From: Candidatus Lachnocurva vaginae
Lineage (GTDB): Bacteria; Bacillota; Clostridia; Lachnospirales; Lachnospiraceae
Assembly (NCBI GenBank): GCA_011082265.1
Contig: CP049781.1
Location: 1,054,001 to 1,118,000, forward strand
Reading direction: 5' to 3'
DNA length: 64,000 nucleotides
Shown: positions 35,051 to 44,527 of the stretch, one piece after another
Numbering within the stretch: the stretch's first letter is position 1
Layout of the letters: each line of letters starts with the position of its first letter
The notes under the pieces: generated by a model
What the model was told of the DNA's origin: nothing
Seen by the model: only the letters and a program-made list of their open reading frames with translations
Databases searched by the model: none
Program-made: the position numbers and the translations under genes

Positions 35051-35401
35051 TTATATACCTTCTTTTTTTAGCATATAAAAGGCAATGAGTGTTGCAACAT
35101 ATATAGCACAGTTAAGAAGCATAAATAGTGCTTTAGTATAATAAATACCTACTAATATTAACACAATAAGAATTCCTGCGTGTACCCACATAGGACTATT
35201 TTTTAACTGATAAAAAAGTATAACTACCATAACCGCTACAAATATCGATTTAAATACCGGAGCTAAAAGAAGCATTGTATTTATCGTTACAACGCCTATC
35301 AATATAATACCAAGAAAAAAAGCCGCAATAAGTACTTTTTTTTCAATAATTTTATTTATAAAAGGATAAGATTTTAATTTATTTATAACATTTTTCCCCA
35401 T
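35051..35401 (-). CDS. Small four-TM membrane protein
   Basis: This 116-residue protein has a basic N-terminus (KNVINKLKSYPFINKIIEKK) and four hydrophobic segments at about 24-41, 42-64, 71-88 and 91-111. No conserved polar motif is visible and I recognise no family. It may be cotranscribed with queH (47 bases apart). An AAAGGAACC-like Shine-Dalgarno precedes the ATG. Confidence 0.6.
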   Translation of the reverse strand: MGKNVINKLKSYPFINKIIEKKVLIAAFFLGIILIGVVTINTMLLLAPVFKSIFVAVMVVILFYQLKNSPMWVHAGILIVLILVGIYYTKALFMLLNCAIYVATLIAFYMLKKEGI

Positions 35402-35498
35402 TGATAAAGGTTCCTTTCAAAATTCTAAGCCTCTTCTATTATACATTTTTTCAAAATAATTTGCATTAATAAGTTCAGTTGTATATAATAATTAGGAT

Positions 35499-35571
35499 GC
35501 TTCGATAGCTCAGTTGGTAGAGCACTTCACTCGTAATGAAGGGGTCGTCGGTTCAAGTCCGATTCGAAGCT
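35499..35571 (+). tRNA. tRNA-Thr (anticodon CGU, reads ACG)
   Basis: This 73-nt tRNA has acceptor GCTTCGA / TCGAAGC with discriminator T. The D-arm is GCTCAGTTGGTAGAGC. Anticodon stem CTTCA/TGAAG has loop CTCGTAA (anticodon CGT), and the T-arm is GTCGGTTCAAGTCCGAT. CCA is not encoded. CTTTTTTAT directly follows. It lies on the plus strand between minus-strand genes. Confidence 0.95.
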
Positions 35572-35586
35572 CTTTTTTATGTCTTT

Positions 35587-37260
35587 TTAGCTATTTTTAA
35601 AATTTTCCGCATTCTTAAGCATTTCTTTAGCATTGTCTCTTGTAATTTCAGTTATATCATCTCCGCTTAAAAGCCGACCGATTTCTACAACTCTATCATT
35701 ATTAAAGAGTTGTTTTATAAAGGAAATTGTAGAATTATTATTTTCAATTTTTTCTACAACATAATGCTTATCCGCCATAACTGCTATTTGCGGAAGATGC
35801 GTAATGCAGATAATCTGTGCTTTCTTTCCTAAAATTGCAAGTTTTTGTGCAACCTTTTGTGCAGTTCGGCCGCTTATTCCGGCATCGATTTCATCAAATA
35901 TTAGAGTTTTTATATCGCTATAGTTTGATACTGATGTCTTAATGGAAAGACTTATTCTACTAAGTTCTCCTCCGGATGCCACCTCTCTTAAAGGTCTAAT
36001 AGGCTCCCCTTTATTTAATGATACCAAAAATTCTCCGCTGTCAATCCCATTTCTTAAAGGTGTTTCTGATTCCTCTAAAGGAAGAGAAATAGCCGTATTT
36101 GAAAAATTAAGTTCTTCCATAGATTTTTTTACATCTTTTAAAAGAATATCTATATATTTTTTCCGAAAATCGGAAAGTTTTTTTGCTTCCTTAAAATATT
36201 CTTTTTCTACTAACTTAATATTTTCCTTTAAATTTTCCAAATATGTATCGTAATTTTCGATTTCTCCTTTTTTCTTTTTCTTGTAAGAAAGGGAAGAAAG
36301 TATATTCTCTATAGTATAACCATATTTATTTTTTAAATCATTTATTATATCTAGTCTTTTTTCTATAAATTCAAATTCTTCTTCGTCAAAAGAAGAATCC
36401 ATAATATAATCCTTTATATTATGGTTAAAATCATTTATAAGGCTTTCAACATCGCTTAAAATATTAAAATCGTCGTTTAAAGCTTCATCATAATTTACTG
36501 CATTTTTCATATTAGAAATTGCATCGCTTATAAGACTTGAAATTCCATTATCTCCAGTCTTTTCATATGCTTCATTTACAGAGCTCATAATCCTTTTAAA
36601 ATTATTCATTTTCTTAAATTTGTCTTCAAGCTCCGTATCTTCTCCTATTTTAAGATTTGCCGACTCAATTTCTTCTATCTCATGATCTAAATATAAAAGT
36701 TCTTTTTCTCTTTCTTTTTCATCAGAATATGACTTATTAAGTTCTTCTTGTAACTTTTTCCACTCATCAAAAATATTTTTTACCTTTTCTTTTACAGGCT
36801 CTATTTCACTTTTCCCAAAATCATCAATAATAGAAAGGTGATTTTGTGCTTTCATAAGGCTTTGATATTCATGCTGACCATAAATATCTATTAAAAGTTC
36901 TCCTACTTTTGAAAGTTTTTTTAAAGGAACATTTTCTCCATTTATTAAAGATCTTGATCTTTGATTTGAAATTTTCCTCGTTAAAATAACCTGATCATCC
37001 TCCATATCAACTGAAAGATCTTCAAGCTTTTCCTTAAGCTTTAAGTCTTGTACAGAAAAAACAGCTTCTATAAATGTCTCTGTATTTTCATCTTTTGCAC
37101 TGTCCTTATTAAATTTATCGCCTAAAGCTAAACCTAACGCCCCGAAAATAATAGATTTACCTGCACCTGTTTCTCCGGTTAAAATATTAAGTCCCTTATC
37201 AAAAAATATTTCTTCATCTGAAATAAGTGCGAAATTTTTTATATGAATACTTTCCAGCAT
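35587..37260 (-). CDS. recN: DNA repair protein RecN
   Basis: This SMC-like ATPase acts in double-strand-break repair. In the 557-residue protein the N-terminal ATPase half has IKNFALISDEEI and Walker A LTGETGAGKSIIFGAL. A long coiled coil spans about 150-370. The C-terminal half has REVASGGELSRISLSIK (ABC signature), LIFDEIDAGISGRTA (Walker B) and ICITHLPQIA. It ends the asp23-to-recN block; the usual downstream spoIVB-spo0A pair is not present, a tRNA-Thr following on the other strand. Confidence 0.96.
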   Translation of the reverse strand: MLESIHIKNFALISDEEIFFDKGLNILTGETGAGKSIIFGALGLALGDKFNKDSAKDENTETFIEAVFSVQDLKLKEKLEDLSVDMEDDQVILTRKISNQRSRSLINGENVPLKKLSKVGELLIDIYGQHEYQSLMKAQNHLSIIDDFGKSEIEPVKEKVKNIFDEWKKLQEELNKSYSDEKEREKELLYLDHEIEEIESANLKIGEDTELEDKFKKMNNFKRIMSSVNEAYEKTGDNGISSLISDAISNMKNAVNYDEALNDDFNILSDVESLINDFNHNIKDYIMDSSFDEEEFEFIEKRLDIINDLKNKYGYTIENILSSLSYKKKKKGEIENYDTYLENLKENIKLVEKEYFKEAKKLSDFRKKYIDILLKDVKKSMEELNFSNTAISLPLEESETPLRNGIDSGEFLVSLNKGEPIRPLREVASGGELSRISLSIKTSVSNYSDIKTLIFDEIDAGISGRTAQKVAQKLAILGKKAQIICITHLPQIAVMADKHYVVEKIENNNSTISFIKQLFNNDRVVEIGRLLSGDDITEITRDNAKEMLKNAENFKNS

Positions 37261-37321
37261 TAAATATTTCCCCTAACTAATATTACGCTACGCAACTCCA
37301 CTCATTTTAATATTTTAAGTT

Positions 37322-38221
37322 CTATGCATCACTAAACTTTTTTCTTATTCTCTTTAAAAAGCTTGTCTTCGAGAATCTTATCATTTTAGCAGTAGTATCA
37401 GCTCTTTTTACAATAAGTTTTTCATTGCAATGTAAAACTTCTCGATATTCTCCGTCTAAAACTACATCAGCTGACTCTTCTCTTTCTGCATATCTCTTAT
37501 TAAGCAAAACCTCAATCACACTGTCTTTATCTAATACAATCGTTCTTGAATTTAATGTATGAGGATTTATCGGATTTAGAAGTATAAGTTTCGTATCAGG
37601 ATCCACAATAGGGCCGTTTGCAGAGAGATTATATGCTGTAGATCCTGTAGGTGTAGCAAAAATCATACCATCACAATTATAACTATATAAATATCTTCCA
37701 TTTACATAAATGGACAAATTTATAACACTCGTGTTTTGCTTTTTAGAAATAACTACATCATTTAGAGCAGTATGCCCGAAATAACTATCCTTAAACTTAT
37801 CTTTTTTGCTTAATATTTCATTTTTAGATACTATTTTCTTTTCTCTAATTTCACTTTGTATATCTGCACAAAGCATCATTCTTTCTTCAATATCAAAATT
37901 ATTTACGAGAAGTTTTCTTATTCCTTTTTCAAGAGATTTTTCATCAATATCACAAAGATATCCCAAATGTCCTTTATGAACTCCTATAACGGGAATATCG
38001 CAAAATCTACTTGCTTTTGAAGCATAAACCATAGTTCCGTCTCCGCCGACTGCAATTATAGCTTCAAAGCCCTGTTTTTTTAAAGATAAATCAAAAATAT
38101 CATCTTTACTTACTAATTTTTTTACTTTTCCACCTTTTTCTTTTATTAAGGATTCAATTTTTAAAATAATATTTTCTATTTCCTCAGAATCATTTCTTGA
38201 AAAAACAATAAAATTTTTCAT
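37322..38221 (-). CDS. nadK: NAD kinase
   Basis: NadK phosphorylates NAD to NADP. The 299-residue protein has the catalytic IIAVGGDGTMVYASK (GGDG motif), the VIGVHKGHLGYLC loop, the NDVVI segment and TPTGSTAYNLSANGPIVDP substrate-binding motif. It overlaps tlyA by 4 bases (ATGA) and lies 61 bases upstream of recN. In many clostridia argR sits between these two genes; it is missing here. Confidence 0.96.
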   Translation of the reverse strand: MKNFIVFSRNDSEEIENIILKIESLIKEKGGKVKKLVSKDDIFDLSLKKQGFEAIIAVGGDGTMVYASKASRFCDIPVIGVHKGHLGYLCDIDEKSLEKGIRKLLVNNFDIEERMMLCADIQSEIREKKIVSKNEILSKKDKFKDSYFGHTALNDVVISKKQNTSVINLSIYVNGRYLYSYNCDGMIFATPTGSTAYNLSANGPIVDPDTKLILLNPINPHTLNSRTIVLDKDSVIEVLLNKRYAEREESADVVLDGEYREVLHCNEKLIVKRADTTAKMIRFSKTSFLKRIRKKFSDA

Positions 38222-39021
38222 TTCATAAGTTCCTCATGTGCTTCATCCACAACTGATGCAATGCGTTTTCTATTGAACGGCTCTTCTTTTGAGTTCTTTT
38301 TTAAATAAATCAAAAATTCTATATTTCCTTTAGGCCCCTTTATTGGAGAAAATGAAAGATCAATAGGGACAAATCCTTTTTCTATAGAAAAATCATATAC
38401 CTTTTCTATAACTTCTTTTTGTACTTTCTTATCTCTAACAACTCCATTTTTACCAACATTTTCTTTGCCTGCTTCAAATTGCGGTTTTATAAGACACACC
38501 ATTTCTCCTTTTTCTTTTAAAAGAAGACTTACAGGCTCCAATATTTTAGTTAAAGATATAAATGAAACATCGCAGGATGCAAAATCAAGTTCTTCTTTTA
38601 TGTCATCTCTTGTAACATATCTTATGTTAGTTTTTTCCATGCAAACAACTCTTTCGTCATTTCTAAGCCGCCAATCGAACTGTCCATATCCTACATCAAC
38701 TGAAAAAACTTTTTTTGCACCATTTTGAAGCATGCAATCAGTAAATCCTCCTGTTGATGCTCCTATATCCATGCAGACTTTTTCGTTCAAATTTAAAGAG
38801 AAAACATCTACTGCCTTCTTTAATTTAAATCCTCCCCTACTCACAAATGGCATATCTTTGCCTTTATAGACAATTTCGGAATCCTCTTTAAATTTCATTC
38901 CAACTTTATCTTCTCTTACTCCATCGACAAAGATATTTCCTTCAAGAATTGCAGCTTTCGCTTTTTCTCTTGACGAAAAAAATCCCTTTTTTACAACTAA
39001 AATATCCAATCTTTCTTTCAT
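38218..39021 (-). CDS. tlyA: TlyA-family rRNA ribose methyltransferase
   Basis: The 267-residue protein has an N-terminal S4 RNA-binding domain (about 1-60, RLDILVVKKGFFSSREKAKAAI) and an FtsJ/RrmJ-type methyltransferase domain with SAM motif CMDIGASTGGFTDCML, then CDVSFISLTKIL and LIKPQFEAG (catalytic Lys). TlyA 2'-O-methylates 16S/23S rRNA; the hemolysin label is historical. It overlaps nadK by 4 bases and follows dxs after 77 bases in the usual clostridial order. Confidence 0.93.
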   Translation of the reverse strand: MKERLDILVVKKGFFSSREKAKAAILEGNIFVDGVREDKVGMKFKEDSEIVYKGKDMPFVSRGGFKLKKAVDVFSLNLNEKVCMDIGASTGGFTDCMLQNGAKKVFSVDVGYGQFDWRLRNDERVVCMEKTNIRYVTRDDIKEELDFASCDVSFISLTKILEPVSLLLKEKGEMVCLIKPQFEAGKENVGKNGVVRDKKVQKEVIEKVYDFSIEKGFVPIDLSFSPIKGPKGNIEFLIYLKKNSKEEPFNRKRIASVVDEAHEELMK

Positions 39022-39098
39022 TTATTTGACCTATTTATATATTTTTTTATAATTTCATATTATTATAATTATAAAAAATTGTGATTATAATTTCATTA

Positions 39099-40970
39099 TT
39101 AAATTGATTTATATACTTCTTTTATTTTTTCTGCTACAGTTTTTTCATCCATTCCTAAATGCTTAAGCAACACATTTCTACTTCCGTGCGGTACAAATTC
39201 ATCAGGTAGTGCTATATTTAATATTTTACCTTTATATCCGCTATCACATAAAAATTTTGTTATATGTTCTCCGAATCCTCCGCTTTTTACATTTTCTTCC
39301 ATGGTAACGATTATCTTATATTTTTTTGATTTTTTTAATAAATAATCTTCATCCAAAGGTGATGCAAATCTTGCATTTGTAAGTCCTATATCTATACTGT
39401 CTTCTAATAATATATTTCTAACTTTTTCTCCTATAGAAACCATAGATCCTAATGCAAAAATAAGTACATCTTGCCCCTCATACAGCTCCTCTGATTTTCC
39501 AAGTTTAATAGGGCTTCTAAAATCCGATAGTCCGCAATACGCTTCTCCCTTTGGATATCTTATAGCAATCGGCTTTCCTTCTTTAAATGCAAATTTAATC
39601 ATATCTGAAAATTCCCATTTATTTTTAGGAGCCATAATAACCATGTTAGGAATAGTAAGTAAATAGGATATATCAAAAATTCCCTGATGAGTAACTCCAT
39701 CCGCTCCAACTATTCCTGCATGGTCAATAGCAAAAATTACCGGAAGTCTTTGTATACAGACATCATGAAGGATTTCATCATATGCTCTTTGAAGAAATGT
39801 TGAATATACAGCAAATATCGGCTTAAGTCCGCTTGCGGAAAGTCCTGCCGAAAATGTTACTGCATGCTCCTCAGCTATTCCAACATCGAAAAATCTATCA
39901 GGGAAAGCGTTATGAAATCTCTTAAGTCCCGTTCCAATTTCCATTGCAGCTGTTACAGCTACAACCTTTTCGTCACGTTCACCCATTTTCTTTATAACTG
40001 TAGAAAAGATGTCCGTATATGTCGCTTTTTCTCTTGATATTGGAATACCTGTCTTTAAGTCAAAAGGAGAAGTTCCATGAAATCTTGCCGGATGCTTTTC
40101 AGCAGGAAGGTATCCCTTCCCTTTTTTAGTAACTACATGCACGATTACTGGCCCTTTTACAGACAAAGCTCTTCTTATAACCGATACCATTTTTTTTATA
40201 TCGTGACCGTCTACAGGTCCTAAATACATGATTCCAAGCTCTTCAAAAAGCATACCCGGAATCAAAAGCTGTTTTAAAAGTGTTTTTGTAACTCCAATAT
40301 TTTTAACAATTGTTCTTCCAAGATAAGGGATTTTTCCAATTGAAGTCGTTATATCCTTCTTTAAGTCCATATAAGCCTCCGAAGTACGAAGCTTTGAAAG
40401 ATGAAGGCTCATACCTCCTACATTCTTTGAAATGGACATTGTATTATCATTTAAAATAATTGTGAAATTTGATTTAAGATTTGATGCATTATTAATCCCT
40501 TCAAGTGCAAGTCCTCCTGTAAGTGCTCCGTCTCCAATAACTGAAACCACTTTATAATCTTTTTTTTCTATATCCCGAGCATAAGCCATTCCAAGCCCTG
40601 CAGATATTGAAGTAGATGCATGTCCTGTCCCGAAAGCGTCACAGTCACTTTCATCTCGATTTAAAAATCCGGACATTCCATTAAATTGTCTTAATGTTTT
40701 AAACTCGTCTTTTCTTCCCGTTAAAATTTTATGTGTATAGCTTTGATGAGAAACATCGAATATAAGTTTATCTTTAGGAAAATTAAGACAAAGGTGAAGT
40801 GCAATCGTAAGTTCCACAGCTCCCAAGTTGGGTCCTAAGTGTCCTCCTGTTTCGGATAAATTATTAATTATAAATTGTCGTATTTCTTCAGGCAGCGAAA
40901 GTATCTCTTCTTTTGATAATTTTTTTATATCATTAGGAGCTTTTATTTTATCTAAAGCCATAATATTCAT
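39099..40970 (-). CDS. dxs: 1-deoxy-D-xylulose-5-phosphate synthase
   Basis: Dxs is the first enzyme of the MEP isoprenoid pathway, condensing pyruvate and glyceraldehyde 3-phosphate with thiamine diphosphate. The 623-residue protein has the GHLGPNLGAVELTIALH start and TPP site VIGDGALTGGLALEGINNAS. The pyrimidine domain has VGIAEEHAVTFSAGL with the catalytic glutamate and DHAGIVGADGVTHQGIFD. The C-terminal transketolase domain is complete. It follows ispA after 6 bases, so the two isoprenoid genes are coupled. Confidence 0.97.
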   Translation of the reverse strand: MNIMALDKIKAPNDIKKLSKEEILSLPEEIRQFIINNLSETGGHLGPNLGAVELTIALHLCLNFPKDKLIFDVSHQSYTHKILTGRKDEFKTLRQFNGMSGFLNRDESDCDAFGTGHASTSISAGLGMAYARDIEKKDYKVVSVIGDGALTGGLALEGINNASNLKSNFTIILNDNTMSISKNVGGMSLHLSKLRTSEAYMDLKKDITTSIGKIPYLGRTIVKNIGVTKTLLKQLLIPGMLFEELGIMYLGPVDGHDIKKMVSVIRRALSVKGPVIVHVVTKKGKGYLPAEKHPARFHGTSPFDLKTGIPISREKATYTDIFSTVIKKMGERDEKVVAVTAAMEIGTGLKRFHNAFPDRFFDVGIAEEHAVTFSAGLSASGLKPIFAVYSTFLQRAYDEILHDVCIQRLPVIFAIDHAGIVGADGVTHQGIFDISYLLTIPNMVIMAPKNKWEFSDMIKFAFKEGKPIAIRYPKGEAYCGLSDFRSPIKLGKSEELYEGQDVLIFALGSMVSIGEKVRNILLEDSIDIGLTNARFASPLDEDYLLKKSKKYKIIVTMEENVKSGGFGEHITKFLCDSGYKGKILNIALPDEFVPHGSRNVLLKHLGMDEKTVAEKIKEVYKSI

Positions 40971-40976
40971 CTATTC

Positions 40977-41903
40977 TTATGCCTCTCTCATTGTTAAGTA
41001 AGCAAAAAGATTATCCAAAAATTCATTTCTTTTAGGCAGCTTATCCATAAGATTCTTTGCTTCATTTGTAAGCATCAAAATATCCTCTTTTGATTTTTTA
41101 AGTCCATTAAGTGAAACATAAGTTACTTTATCATTCTTGTTGTCATTTCCTGTAGACTTTCCAGTCTTCTTTGAATCTCCCGAAATATCCAATATATCAT
41201 CTTCTATCTGAAAAGCTATTCCAACATTATGACCTATTCTTTCAACTATTTTTACTTCATTTTCACTAGCTCCCGAAAGAATTGCACCGATCATCATAGC
41301 TGCTTCTATTAAGCATGCAGTTTTCTTTTCATACAAAAATAGCACTTCTTCTAAAGACTTTAACTCTTTTCCTTCTACATCTACAGCTTGACCGCCTATC
41401 ATACCATAAATTCCAGCTTTTTTTGAAAGAATTCCCATAGCTTTTACATTTCTTATTCTCTCATCTTCATTTTGTACAAAAGAAAACACTTTTATCATAG
41501 TTTCAAATGCATAATTTAAGAGTGCATCCCCGGCTAAAACGCCGAATGCCTCTCCATATTTTGCGTGTGTAGTTTTCTTGCCTCGTCTTAGAATATCATT
41601 ATCCATAGCCGGCAAGTCATCATGAACAAGCGAATAAGTATGTATCATTTCAATAGCAGCCATAAAGATTTCTATATCTTTTTTCTGATGCTGCTTAAAA
41701 CCATATTTATCTTTAAAAATTTTTCCTGTTTCTTTTATAAGAATCGGTCTAAGTCTCTTTCCGCCTGCAAGAACACTATAATTCATAGCTTCCATAATTA
41801 TCCTCTGATATCCTTCTTCTTTAGGCAAAAAAGTCTTTATAATTTCATCCGCTTCTTTTTTTCTTATTTCAAGTTCTTCTTTTATATCAAAACTTTTATT
41901 CAA
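40977..41903 (-). CDS. ispA: Farnesyl/geranylgeranyl diphosphate synthase-type polyprenyl synthetase
   Basis: The 308-residue protein elongates allylic diphosphates with IPP. Both aspartate-rich motifs are present, DDLPAMDND (first) and EDDILDISGD (second). Also present are the GGKRLRPIL substrate loop and the GQAVDVEGK segment. It starts 2 bases after xseB. Spacing between the first Asp motif and upstream aromatic residues fits a short-chain (C15-C20) enzyme, but chain length cannot be fixed by eye. Confidence 0.94.
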   Translation of the reverse strand: MNKSFDIKEELEIRKKEADEIIKTFLPKEEGYQRIIMEAMNYSVLAGGKRLRPILIKETGKIFKDKYGFKQHQKKDIEIFMAAIEMIHTYSLVHDDLPAMDNDILRRGKKTTHAKYGEAFGVLAGDALLNYAFETMIKVFSFVQNEDERIRNVKAMGILSKKAGIYGMIGGQAVDVEGKELKSLEEVLFLYEKKTACLIEAAMMIGAILSGASENEVKIVERIGHNVGIAFQIEDDILDISGDSKKTGKSTGNDNKNDKVTYVSLNGLKKSKEDILMLTNEAKNLMDKLPKRNEFLDNLFAYLTMREA

Positions 41904-41905
41904 AT

Positions 41906-42184
41906 TTATTCCTCTTTTACAGTAAAATCTGATAATTCTCCTGACTCTTTTATAATCTGAACTTCTTTTTCTACTTTGTCTATTTTATCATTGCATTTTC
42001 TTATGAGGTCAGTACCATTCTTAAAGAGTTTAAAGGATGCATCTAAAGAAAGCTCCTTATCTTCCATCTTCTTAATAACATCTTCTATTTCTTGAAAAGT
42101 ATCTTCAAGAGATAAGTCTTTTTTATCTGAACTTAAATTTGAATTTTTATCTATAGCTTTTTCATTTGTTTTATCATTATCCAT
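41906..42184 (-). CDS. xseB: Exodeoxyribonuclease VII small subunit
   Basis: The 92-residue protein contains the short XseB helical hairpin (LEDTFQEIEDVIKKMEDKE, SLDASFKLFKNGTDLIRKC). It is preceded by an atypical acidic/Lys-rich extension of about 25 residues. XseB binds XseA to form the ssDNA exonuclease. xseA ends 92 bases upstream. Confidence 0.9.
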   Translation of the reverse strand: MDNDKTNEKAIDKNSNLSSDKKDLSLEDTFQEIEDVIKKMEDKELSLDASFKLFKNGTDLIRKCNDKIDKVEKEVQIIKESGELSDFTVKEE

Positions 42185-42276
42185 AGTAAATATTCTATCT
42201 CCTTTATATCATATGAAAAGTAAGTTTAAACTTTATTATTAATAAATTTTCATAAATATTCTTACATTTATTTTAT

Positions 42277-43566
42277 TTATTTTTCATTTTTATAATCTAT
42301 AAGCTTAACATCCAAAGCCTTTGTCCTTACATTTCCGTCCTCAAAAGTAAATATTATATTATCTCCTATCTTTATATCTTTAGCATAAGATATATGCTTT
42401 CCTTTTTCATTTTCAGGATAAGCATAACCTGACGATAATTTTTTTAAAGGAGATGATGCATCAATCTTATTTGCATACATCCTAAGCTTTACTTTTGACT
42501 CTTCAAGCTTTTCTCTCATTTTGTCATAAATACATAAATCTTTTTCAAGTCTATATTTTGATAAATATAGACATTTATCAAAAGTTTTAAATAAATTATC
42601 CTTTATACTTATAATTTTACTCTTATAAAGCTTAATCTTACTTTCAGGTGAAAGGGCTTTAAGTCTTGCGTAATATAATTCAGTTGCTTTTTTATTTTCA
42701 AAAACCGCTTTAAATATCTTCTCAAAAAGATTCTTCTTATCAAGGGAAATTCTATCTTCAATTTCTTTAATAGGTCTTACTAAAATTTCAGCAGCATGAG
42801 AAGGAGTTGAAGCTCTTTTATCTGCGACAAAATCTGAGATTGTAGTGTCTGTTTCATGCCCAACAGCCGAAACAATAGGAATTTTACTCTTAAAAATGGC
42901 GTCTGCTACAATTTTTTCATTAAAAGCCCAAAGATCTTCAATAGATCCTCCACCACGTCCTACAATAATTGCATCGCAATCTATTTTATTAAGCATCTCT
43001 ATTCCTTTAACAATAGATGCACTTGCATCTTTTCCCTGAACTAATGCAGGATATAAAACAAGAGATATATATGGATTCCTTGATTTTGAAATATGTATAA
43101 TATCTCTTATAGCAGCTCCCGTTGGTGCAGTAACTATTCCTATTTTCTTTGCATAGTAAGGAAGCGGTTTCTTATACTTTTCATCAAACATTCCACTTTT
43201 TAAAAGCTCCTGTTTTAATTCTTCATATCTTTTAAATAAATCTCCAGTTCCTTCAAGTTCTATTTTCTGTGCATAAATTTGGCATCTTCCATTTTGCTCA
43301 TAAATAGATATATATCCTGTAATAACTACTTTATCTCCGTCTTTTAATCTAAAGGTTAAGCCTTCTCCAGTGTTTCCTTTAAACATAATTCCGGAAATCT
43401 GATTTTTATTATCTTTTAAAGTAAAATAAATATGACCCGAATTATGATATTTAAGATTCGATATTTCACCTTTTATAAAAATATGTCTTAAATTAGGGTC
43501 TTCATCTACAATACCTTTTAGATAATGATTCAATTGTGATACTGTAATGGGATTATTTTTCGTCAT
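42277..43566 (-). CDS. xseA: Exodeoxyribonuclease VII large subunit
   Basis: The 429-residue protein has the N-terminal OB fold (PITVSQLNHYLKGIV, IFIKGEISNLKYHNSGHIYFTLKD) and the catalytic domain with GIVTAPTGAAIRDI, IIVGRGGGSIEDLWAFNE and VSAVGHETDTTISDFVADKRASTPSHAAE. A long coiled coil follows. Its start overlaps the 3' end of nusB by 14 bases. Confidence 0.96.
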   Translation of the reverse strand: MTKNNPITVSQLNHYLKGIVDEDPNLRHIFIKGEISNLKYHNSGHIYFTLKDNKNQISGIMFKGNTGEGLTFRLKDGDKVVITGYISIYEQNGRCQIYAQKIELEGTGDLFKRYEELKQELLKSGMFDEKYKKPLPYYAKKIGIVTAPTGAAIRDIIHISKSRNPYISLVLYPALVQGKDASASIVKGIEMLNKIDCDAIIVGRGGGSIEDLWAFNEKIVADAIFKSKIPIVSAVGHETDTTISDFVADKRASTPSHAAEILVRPIKEIEDRISLDKKNLFEKIFKAVFENKKATELYYARLKALSPESKIKLYKSKIISIKDNLFKTFDKCLYLSKYRLEKDLCIYDKMREKLEESKVKLRMYANKIDASSPLKKLSSGYAYPENEKGKHISYAKDIKIGDNIIFTFEDGNVRTKALDVKLIDYKNEK

Positions 43567-43987
43567 TTTTTACAAACCTTGCTAAAACTCCATTTACAAA
43601 TGAAGGAGAGTTATCGGAGCCAAAATCCTTAGCAAGTTCAACTGCTTCATTTATTGCTACTCCTACTGGAAGTTTTTCTATCTCAATTTCATAGAATGAA
43701 ATTCTTAAAATGCTAAGGTCCACTTTTGCCATTCTGGAAACTTTCCATCCTTCTGCAACTTTGTCGATAAGAGAATCAATTTTATCTTGATTTTTTATTA
43801 TATCCAAAACCTTTTCTTCTATTTCTTCTTTATCTGTTTCAGAAAAAGTTTTTTCATTATCTTCATCATTGAAAATTTCACCGCTATCAAAATATGAATC
43901 GATTTGCTCCTTTATACTATCCTTATCATAAAAATTTAATTGAAAAATAATTTTCATTATTTCTTCACGAATTTCATGTCTTGTCAT
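43553..43987 (-). CDS. nusB: Transcription antitermination factor NusB
   Basis: This 144-residue helical protein binds boxA RNA with NusE in rRNA antitermination. It begins TRHEIREEIMKIIFQLNFYD. The late VAINEAVELAKDFGSDNSPSFVNGVLARF block is the strongest NusB signature. An acidic insert (DNEKTFSETDKEEIEEK) lies in the middle. It is 37 bases after the Asp23 gene. Confidence 0.95.
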   Translation of the reverse strand: MTRHEIREEIMKIIFQLNFYDKDSIKEQIDSYFDSGEIFNDEDNEKTFSETDKEEIEEKVLDIIKNQDKIDSLIDKVAEGWKVSRMAKVDLSILRISFYEIEIEKLPVGVAINEAVELAKDFGSDNSPSFVNGVLARFVKNDEK

Positions 43988-44024
43988 GGTTCTATTCTCC
44001 CAATATGCTGATGATTTTACTATT

Positions 44025-44378
44025 TTAATTCATCTGAACCGATGATACTTTTACGTCTACGGAATTTACTTTTAAATCTGTCGTACTTTCAACTGCATTC
44101 TTAACTTTTTCCTGAATCTTTTTAGTAACATCCATAACTGAATATCCATATTTAATTGATATACTAAGTCTTACAGATACTGTGTTTTCATCATTTGATA
44201 AAACATTTACTGCTCTTCTTATTTTATTCTTTCCACTTTTATATATATTCTTTGATGTTATATTTCCATGTAAAGCGCTTGCTCCCTCAACTTCAAGAGC
44301 TGCAATTCCCGAAATAGTTTCAAGTACTTCCTCAGTTACTTCAATTCCTTCACGAATTTTAAAATTTTTATCTGCCAT
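44025..44378 (-). CDS. Asp23/Gls24 family envelope stress response protein
   Basis: This 117-residue protein has the Asp23 domain (GIEVTEEVLETISGIAALEVEGASAL, NTVSVRLSISIKYGYSVMDV, VNSVDVKVSSVQ). It resembles YqhY, which precedes nusB in Bacillus and clostridia and is linked to lipid synthesis/envelope homeostasis. It heads the nusB-recN block with a promoter at 44420-44448 and a GCGGAGGAAATT ribosome-binding site. Confidence 0.92.
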   Translation of the reverse strand: MADKNFKIREGIEVTEEVLETISGIAALEVEGASALHGNITSKNIYKSGKNKIRRAVNVLSNDENTVSVRLSISIKYGYSVMDVTKKIQEKVKNAVESTTDLKVNSVDVKVSSVQMN

Positions 44379-44419
44379 AATAATTTCCTCCGCCGATTTT
44401 ACGCTTTAATAACAATAAA

Positions 44420-44448
44420 AATATAACATAATAATACTTTTTTCGCAA
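44420..44448 (-). promoter_or_regulatory. Promoter of the asp23-nusB-recN block
   Basis: On the minus strand TTGCGA (44443-44448), a 17-base spacer and TATATT (44420-44425) lie about 42 bases before the Asp23-family start. Confidence 0.6.
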
Positions 44449-44452
44449 AACA

Positions 44453-44496
44453 AAAAACCGACTCACTAAATAAAAATATTTAATAAATCGGTTTTT
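44453..44496 (-). terminator. Terminator of the lysozyme gene
   Basis: AAAAACCGA / TCGGTTTTT (44453-44461 and 44488-44496) lies 32 bases past the stop of the lysozyme gene. The minus-strand 3' side runs into TTTTTTG. The loop is long (26 bases) and AT-rich. Confidence 0.65.
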
Positions 44497-44527
44497 AATG
44501 TCTACATTATAAAAGAATCACTAATTT

